Assembly (NCBI GenBank): GCA_000276965.1
Contig: AKKQ01000015.1
Location: 1 to 35,274, forward strand
DNA from: Thiovulum sp. ES
GTDB taxonomy: Bacteria > Campylobacterota > Campylobacteria > Campylobacterales > Thiovulaceae
DNA length: 35,274 nt
Direction: 5' to 3'
This document shows positions 31,701 through 35,274 of the stretch, in pieces. Numbering within the stretch: the first letter of the stretch is position 1; every line of letters starts with the position of its first letter. Under the pieces are notes generated by a model. It was given only the letters and a program-made list of their open reading frames with translations. It searched no databases and was not told where the DNA came from. The translations under genes were made by a program, and so were the position numbers.

Positions 31701-33910
31701 CTGCTTATTCATCAAATTATAGAAGAATTACAATTATTGAAAATGGAAAACCTATTCCAGTTTTAGAAATTGAGGATAAAGAGTATCTTTTAGATGATGT
31801 TGTTTATTTAAATGGTTTATCTAGTAGTGATGAAGATGGGATCGATGATATTGTTTCTTACACATTTACATCATCAAGAGATGGAGAATTATATTCAGGA
31901 ACAACAAATTATTTCCATGCTAGAAATCTTTCAATTGGTGATCACGAAATTTCTCTAACAGTTACTGATAAATTGGGACTAAGTTTTTCGGATATAAAAA
32001 ATTTAACAATTACGAATAAAGACCCAGAAGCAAGTCTTGAAATTTCAGGAACTGAATATTATGCTGGTGAAATTGTTTATATGTCAGCAAAGAGATCAAG
32101 TGATGAAGATGGTGAAATTAAAAACTACACTTTTTCAAGTTCGTTAGATGGAGTTCTCTCAACAAACAGCGATAAGTTTTCAACAACAAATTTATCTGTT
32201 GGAACTCACACAATTACTCTGAGTATTGAAGATTACAATGGAGGAATTACTACAAAAACAGCAAGTTTAACAATTTTACAAAACTTAGCACCTGTTACAG
32301 TTTTAGAGATTGAAAATAGTAGTTATAAAAATAGCGAAATAGTTTTAATGTCGGGTGCTAATTCAGTAGATTCTGAAGGTTCAATTGTGAATTACAAATT
32401 CAGTAGTTCTCTTGATGGAATCTTATACACAGGTGTAAATAATAGTTTTCCAAAAAAAGGTTTTTCTGTTGGTGTTCATACAATGAAATTAGAAACAACT
32501 GATAATCTTGGATTGACAAGCGAATCTACAAAAATAATTACAATTGAAAACAGTTTGCCAACTGCGATTATTTCTCCTTTTGAAGAGAGTTATCTTTCAG
32601 GTGAAGAAATTAGTTTTTCAGGAGCAAGTTCTTCAGACATTGACAACTCAATTGAAAAATATAAATGGGTTAGTTCAATTGATGGTGAAATTGGGGGAGG
32701 AAAAAGCAGTTTTTACTATTCAGCTCTCTCAATTGGAACTCACACAATTACTTTAACTGTTACAGATGAAAATGGTGGAATTAATTCGACCTCATCAACA
32801 ATTAAAATTGTTCAAAACAATGCACCCGTTTCTCTTTTAAAAATAACAGATAGTTCAGATATTGAAACAGCAAATTTCACAAAAGGTGAAACAATTAAAT
32901 TTGATTTTAGTGGCTCTTCTGATTTAGAAGATACAGTTGCTTCTAAATTTGTTTTAACAAGTTCTCTTGACGATGAGGTATATAATGGGACAAGTTCAAA
33001 TTTTACAAAAAGTAATCTTTCTGTTGGAACTCATGTTTTAACTCTAACTGTTTCTGACAGACTTGGTGTAACAAACTCAACTTCAAAAACAATCCAAATT
33101 TCAAATAAACTTCCGACTGCTGTTTTGACGATTGCAAAAGAGAGTTATACAACTGAAGAATCTGTAATTATCGATTCTCGTTCTTCAACTGATCCAGATG
33201 GAAATATTGCAGAATTTATAATCAAAAGTTCGCTTGATGGTGAAATTGGAACTACTTCTTATTTTTCTTTAAATGATTTGTCAATCGGAACTCATGTTAT
33301 TCAATTAACTGTTGTTGATGATGATGATGGTGAAAATACTGTTTCTAACACAATTGAGATTAAAAGCTTAAAACCTGTGGCTATGCTAAATAGTGAATAT
33401 TCAAGTTATTTAACTGGAACAACAATTAGTTTTGAATTTAACGGATCAATGGATAGCGATGGTGAAATTACCAATTATAAATTACTAAGCTCAATTGATG
33501 GTGAAATTTTTTCTGGATTACTTGCTGAAGATAAAATTGGAATTGAAGAAAATTCCCTTTCTGAAGGAATTCATAAAATAACTTTAACTGTTACAGATGA
33601 CGATAGCGAACAAGCTGAAGACGAAATTGAACTTACAATTAAAGATGTCAATGAAAAACCAATTGCTGATTTATCTATTAATCAAGTTGATAGAACTGTA
33701 ACTATTTTTGGACATAATTCAACCGATCCAGATGGTTTTATCACTCGATACAGATACAAAAGTAATATTGATGGAATTTTCCATGAAGATACAGATGGAA
33801 AAAGTTTTGATTATTCAAATTTTAGTACTGGTGAGCATATCATTATTTTAGAAGTTGAAGATGATACTGGAGAAATTAATACAATATTTAAAACCCTAAC
33901 AATTGAATAG
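28775..33910 (+). CDS. giant PKD-like-repeat surface lipoprotein
   Basis: About 1711 residues from ATG 28775 (AAGGAG 5 bases upstream). The lipobox is LFLSSC, followed by a Ser/Asn/Glu-rich linker. Then come a carboxypeptidase-regulatory-like beta-sandwich (about 120-190), a CARDB-like segment (about 215-300, TLRVRNIGTKPG), and a pre-peptidase C-terminal-like stretch (EPNN... NDIDYWKI, about 410-440). From about residue 455 to the end are fourteen PKD-like repeats of 75-95 residues, with consensus features SSDSDGEI, then Y-FTSSLDG-LY-G and LS-G-H-ITLTV-D--G. The stop overlaps the next gene by eight bases. Such chains make long surface or adhesin-like fibres; ligand unknown. Acid-rich repeats suggest calcium binding. 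Confidence 0.85.
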   Translation: MYFPIFTLTAMLFLSSCGSESSNSSQLNNSSSSEEITSETNSEITSGLSRVSPSSINKDYWGEWQEVGTRTTKRLYITSKTELENMIIHENDIVEIDNQFFIRTGVNNVNLEGKVYGETNLKTTSSIRSTKATGFVNMANIEIYLQNMEDQAINVTTETDENGTFSNNTLPAGDYYLEGTDDGKIVLEANVTLSFKDEDLGQFKIVGSENSNFRVVLGQDTENIYANGEIYETTLRVRNIGTKPGYGLNYDIEVLGANSFEVENNIGTILPGAFTDIKISMSFSQQYENVKEYPITIKINDANGNQWYEEVVLNVYKGYFTFNFQAQSSLSGVLIYPNGKSEEFNVQNKTDLNLPLIRENESYAFVLTNYGDLNAEAIYGIGIDTSVNILAFSDFKDTSAFEPNNALNTAEILEEKSQITSYLHFNDIDYWKIITEEDSSKNMEELNNLEPNARLSKSWNDENLTLSAETSTDDEGVVKYIFTSSVDGLLYQGNLNSVSSNELSETSHEINLTVVDKWGETDTTSQIIDIFKRNTPPIAKLKSNLNSIKEGETVTFDMSDSSDNVGIEKYILTSDLDGEIYNGTNSNFSTTDLSAGNHTISLKAIDEKGLENSEKVSVQILVIGEKPVAVLSLCDSENVDYAFQELSPNIEICITGSNSRSVVSTISKYVFESSIDGVLSENLDSSVSKKLSAGNHEITLFVTSKNGLSSEIVSMNLIVKTSSPTAMISTQKEAYGKNENVYISGEDSIDPDGDISTYTFTSSIDGELYSGENNFVNKILSFGKHKITLVVEDSTGETDSLSKEIEIKNLKPTANLYVSKTEFKKDEEIILNGSSSFDSDGEIKKYIFTSSLNGTLYTGERSSFTATSLKAGEHEITLTVEDDNGEKNSTETKFTILNELPSATLDIDGRSFSQHAKVQIDGSASSDSDGEIVKYIFKSNQDGIIYNGSQSIVEISTLSPAEHIIELEVVDDSGASAYSSNYRRITIIENGKPIPVLEIEDKEYLLDDVVYLNGLSSSDEDGIDDIVSYTFTSSRDGELYSGTTNYFHARNLSIGDHEISLTVTDKLGLSFSDIKNLTITNKDPEASLEISGTEYYAGEIVYMSAKRSSDEDGEIKNYTFSSSLDGVLSTNSDKFSTTNLSVGTHTITLSIEDYNGGITTKTASLTILQNLAPVTVLEIENSSYKNSEIVLMSGANSVDSEGSIVNYKFSSSLDGILYTGVNNSFPKKGFSVGVHTMKLETTDNLGLTSESTKIITIENSLPTAIISPFEESYLSGEEISFSGASSSDIDNSIEKYKWVSSIDGEIGGGKSSFYYSALSIGTHTITLTVTDENGGINSTSSTIKIVQNNAPVSLLKITDSSDIETANFTKGETIKFDFSGSSDLEDTVASKFVLTSSLDDEVYNGTSSNFTKSNLSVGTHVLTLTVSDRLGVTNSTSKTIQISNKLPTAVLTIAKESYTTEESVIIDSRSSTDPDGNIAEFIIKSSLDGEIGTTSYFSLNDLSIGTHVIQLTVVDDDDGENTVSNTIEIKSLKPVAMLNSEYSSYLTGTTISFEFNGSMDSDGEITNYKLLSSIDGEIFSGLLAEDKIGIEENSLSEGIHKITLTVTDDDSEQAEDEIELTIKDVNEKPIADLSINQVDRTVTIFGHNSTDPDGFITRYRYKSNIDGIFHEDTDGKSFDYSNFSTGEHIIILEVEDDTGEINTIFKTLTIE
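30160..33905 (+). repeat. fourteen tandem PKD-like repeats
   Basis: Repeats begin at roughly every 75-95 codons. The best conserved DNA core encodes FTSSxDGxLY and is about 30 bp, but the copies have diverged (for example FTSSIDGEL, FSSSLDGVL, VSSIDGEI), so the array is old, unlike the EVETGENT array. Repeats 1, 3 and 11 have irregular lengths. Confidence 0.8.
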
Positions 33911-34793
33911 ATTTTTAAAACTTGTTTTCTTTTTTATAATTACTCTTTTTTCTCCTCTTTTTGGAGAGGAATCAGAGAGTTTTTATTCTGGTTTTTCACT
34001 TGAAAAAAGTGGAAATAGCGATACTTTTTCTCCAAATTTCTATTTTCCTATTGATTTCAACAAAAATTACTTCATGGGTTTGGGTTACTCATCAAAAACC
34101 TATTCAGAAAAAAACAGGCAAGATTTAAAAGTTAAAAACAATAAAATCACTACTGAAGAGCAATTTAAAATAAATTTTTTGTCATATAAAAATAAAAGTC
34201 TATTTTTTGGAATTAATGGTGAATATATAAATATGAACAATAGCGAAGTTGGTTTTAAAAATGATATAGAATTTACAACTTTTGAAAATAGCATCAATTT
34301 AGATATTTTACGAACAAGTTTTTACCTAAATTTTCAAAGAAATTACTTACAGAAAGATTTGTTTTTACGAGCCTATTTCGAAAATTTCTTTTTTTCAAAA
34401 GTTTCTATGAAGCAAAACACACATATTTTTAAAGATAAAAAAACTTTTATAGAGACTCATAATGCGAACAATTCTCAAGATATGAACTATTTTTTACTAT
34501 TTGAACTATTTTACAAATTATCAAATCTATTTTCTATTGGGCTTCAATACAGTTATGATTTTTTTCCATTAAGATATGAAATGAGAGTTTCAAATAACAT
34601 TATTCAAGTTCAAAATGAGCTTGTTACCCAAAAACTAATTTCAAAAATAATTTTTAATTCTAATCTTTTTAGTAGTTTTAAGCCAACTATTGGATTTGGA
34701 TTCCAATTTAAAAAAGATAAAAACCTTATAGATAAAACGAGCAAAAATAGCAAAGAAAATGTTTTTTCAATTGGACTTGAAAGGAGATTTTAG
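33903..34793 (+). CDS. predicted outer-membrane beta-barrel protein
   Basis: A 296-residue protein with a signal peptide (FLKLVFFFIITLFSPLFG, cleavage near GEES). After it come alternating short amphipathic strands rich in aromatic residues (FYSGFSL, NYFMGLGYS, SLFFGINGEYI, SFYLNFQRNYL, FSIGLQYSYDFFP, PTIGFGFQF). It ends in FSIGLERRF, the C-terminal Phe signature recognised by the Bam machinery. The TTG start lies inside the end of the PKD gene (8-base overlap), with no clear ribosome site, so translation is probably coupled. Pairing with the giant lipoprotein suggests it anchors or exports it, but no known secretion family is recognisable. It could instead be a simple porin-like protein. Confidence 0.7.
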   Translation: MNRFLKLVFFFIITLFSPLFGEESESFYSGFSLEKSGNSDTFSPNFYFPIDFNKNYFMGLGYSSKTYSEKNRQDLKVKNNKITTEEQFKINFLSYKNKSLFFGINGEYINMNNSEVGFKNDIEFTTFENSINLDILRTSFYLNFQRNYLQKDLFLRAYFENFFFSKVSMKQNTHIFKDKKTFIETHNANNSQDMNYFLLFELFYKLSNLFSIGLQYSYDFFPLRYEMRVSNNIIQVQNELVTQKLISKIIFNSNLFSSFKPTIGFGFQFKKDKNLIDKTSKNSKENVFSIGLERRF

Positions 34794-34810
34794 GGAGAAA
34801 CTCCCCCCTA
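34791..34810 (+). terminator. terminator-like hairpin after the barrel gene
   Basis: TAGGGAG at 34791-34797, which includes the stop codon, can pair with CTCCC...CTA within 34801-34810 around AAA, with two unpaired C bases. Weak but correctly placed. Confidence 0.45.
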
Positions 34811-34820
34811 TTAAAAAATT

Positions 34821-35274
34821 GGGACTGACCTAATAGCTCCTAGTAAAAGTTTTTATTATGGAACAAATGTGATAATCTAAAATCTAACCATTCAAAACTT
34901 TTTGCATGTTTATCGCTCTTTCTTGTAAGATACGAAATTTTGCTTCTTAAACTAGAATTAAGGCTTTCTACAAGGTTTGTAAATACAGATTTTTTCATTG
35001 TTGCTTTATCTCCAAAAACAGAGTTATAACTAACATTTTCATCACAAAAAACTATCTCTACATTTGGCAATTTTTCTTTAAATTCTAACAGAGCTTTATT
35101 ATCTTTTTTTTCTGATAAATGATAAAAGTAATGCTGGTTTCCCTCGATATCTACGGCAATAGCAGACCAAACATAAGCCTTCTGTGATTTCTTTTTATAA
35201 AAAGTGTAAAGCTCATCAATAATTAAATAAGCAAAGAAAGTTCTTCCTTTTATTGACGACATAAATTCTTCGAA
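34821..35274 (-). mobile_element. IS1-family insertion sequence, right part (continues past the window)
   Basis: The transposase reads in from the right edge. The sequence at 34821, GGGACTGACCTAATAGCTCC, lies just beyond the transposase stop and begins with the GG typical of IS1-family ends, so I place the element end there. The other end and any target duplication are outside the window, so the boundary is provisional. Confidence 0.6.
34840..35274 (-). CDS. IS1-family transposase, 5' end cut by the window edge
   Basis: At least 144 codons are visible, and the frame is open to the edge, so the true start is outside. DDE catalytic residues fit the IS1 pattern: IDELYTFYKKK (first D and the E of the DE pair), VEIVFCDENVSY (second D), and VESLNSSLRSKI (E, then the N and LR typical of this family). 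KAYVWSAIAVDIEGN is another IS1-family stretch. The C terminus is complete. IS1-family elements sometimes need frameshifting to make the full protein; whether that is so here cannot be seen. Confidence 0.85.
   Translation of the reverse strand, partial: FEEFMSSIKGRTFFAYLIIDELYTFYKKKSQKAYVWSAIAVDIEGNQHYFYHLSEKKDNKALLEFKEKLPNVEIVFCDENVSYNSVFGDKATMKKSVFTNLVESLNSSLRSKISYLTRKSDKHAKSFEWLDFRLSHLFHNKNFY

Larger units (their letters stand above)
1413..32797. repeat. dispersed word GACCTCATC(G), 15 copies
   Basis: Plus-orientation 9-mers start at 1413, 6794, 11559, 12150, 17067, 20203, 24831, 27629 and 32788. Minus-orientation copies are at 7106-7114, 22771-22779, 25370-25378, 27212-27220, 27719-27727 and 28173-28181. 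Eight carry the tenth base G. Ten more sites keep ACCTCATC (3311, 8555, 18858, 19419, 29144 plus; 6657, 9299, 12037, 16606, 32971 minus, approximate starts). All but one lie inside intact genes; the copy at 28173 is in the BRO relic. Possible role: uptake signal or recombination word. Confidence 0.75.

Noticed and set aside
1413-32797. GACCTCATCG as a KOPS-type chromosome-polarity word
   Set aside because: Orientation is nearly balanced (9 plus, 6 minus) within one window, whereas polarity words are strongly one-sided.

Overview
The window is low-G+C DNA that looks like a free-living, flagellated member of the Campylobacterota (Epsilonproteobacteria). The basis is gene content: a ferredoxin-Ppx/GppA gene pair, a TlpD-like soluble chemoreceptor with a CZB zinc domain, FliG, MetX, IlvBH, frequent TTG/GTG starts and tight 1-11 bp gene overlaps. 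Genus cannot be fixed from sequence reading alone.

Layout. 1-1500: a small secreted heptad-repeat protein, divergent from an HTH regulator and a BRO/antirepressor-like gene. 1534-4069 (minus): acetyl-CoA synthetase and a secreted ankyrin protein. 4070-6204: a possible structured leader, then a soluble chemoreceptor and a lone receiver protein. 6242-10693 (minus): a compact run ferredoxin > Ppx/GppA > GH114-like lipoprotein > RluA-type pseudouridine synthase > GT4 glycosyltransferase. 10761-16563: an accessory island that looks like a Zorya-type defence locus. 16590-19948 (minus): metX and ilvBH. 20096-26739 (plus): fliG, a repeat-bearing beta-helix lipoprotein, and a TonB energisation operon (DUF3450, long ExbB, short ExbB, ExbD, TonB). 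26870-28039: an aspartate-type aminotransferase. 28100-28698 (minus): a second, decayed copy of the HTH+BRO module, inverted relative to the first. 28775-34793: a giant PKD-like-repeat lipoprotein and an outer-membrane-barrel-like protein. The right edge enters an IS1-family element.

Two signals stand out. (1) The island at 10.8-16.6 kb is built around a divergent 27-39 bp promoter gap. Leftward it encodes a BRO-N protein, a ZorA-like MotA-family channel with a long coiled-coil tail, and an HNH nuclease, resembling the ZorA/ZorE pair of type II Zorya. Rightward it encodes an MNT-HEPN (MntA-HepT) toxin-antitoxin pair whose HEPN gene overlaps a ZorB-like OmpA/MotB protein, followed by a secreted LPP20-like gene split by one in-frame stop. 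Interleaving an RX4HXY HEPN/MNT module and a BRO gene between the Zorya motor halves is, to my knowledge, not a described arrangement. (2) A short word, GACCTCATC(G), is dispersed through the window far above composition expectation (15 copies of the 9-mer, 8 of the 10-mer, both strands, several reading frames). Every DEV tripeptide I found in the real genes is written GAT-GAG-GTN. It behaves like a DNA-uptake or Chi-like genome-wide word.
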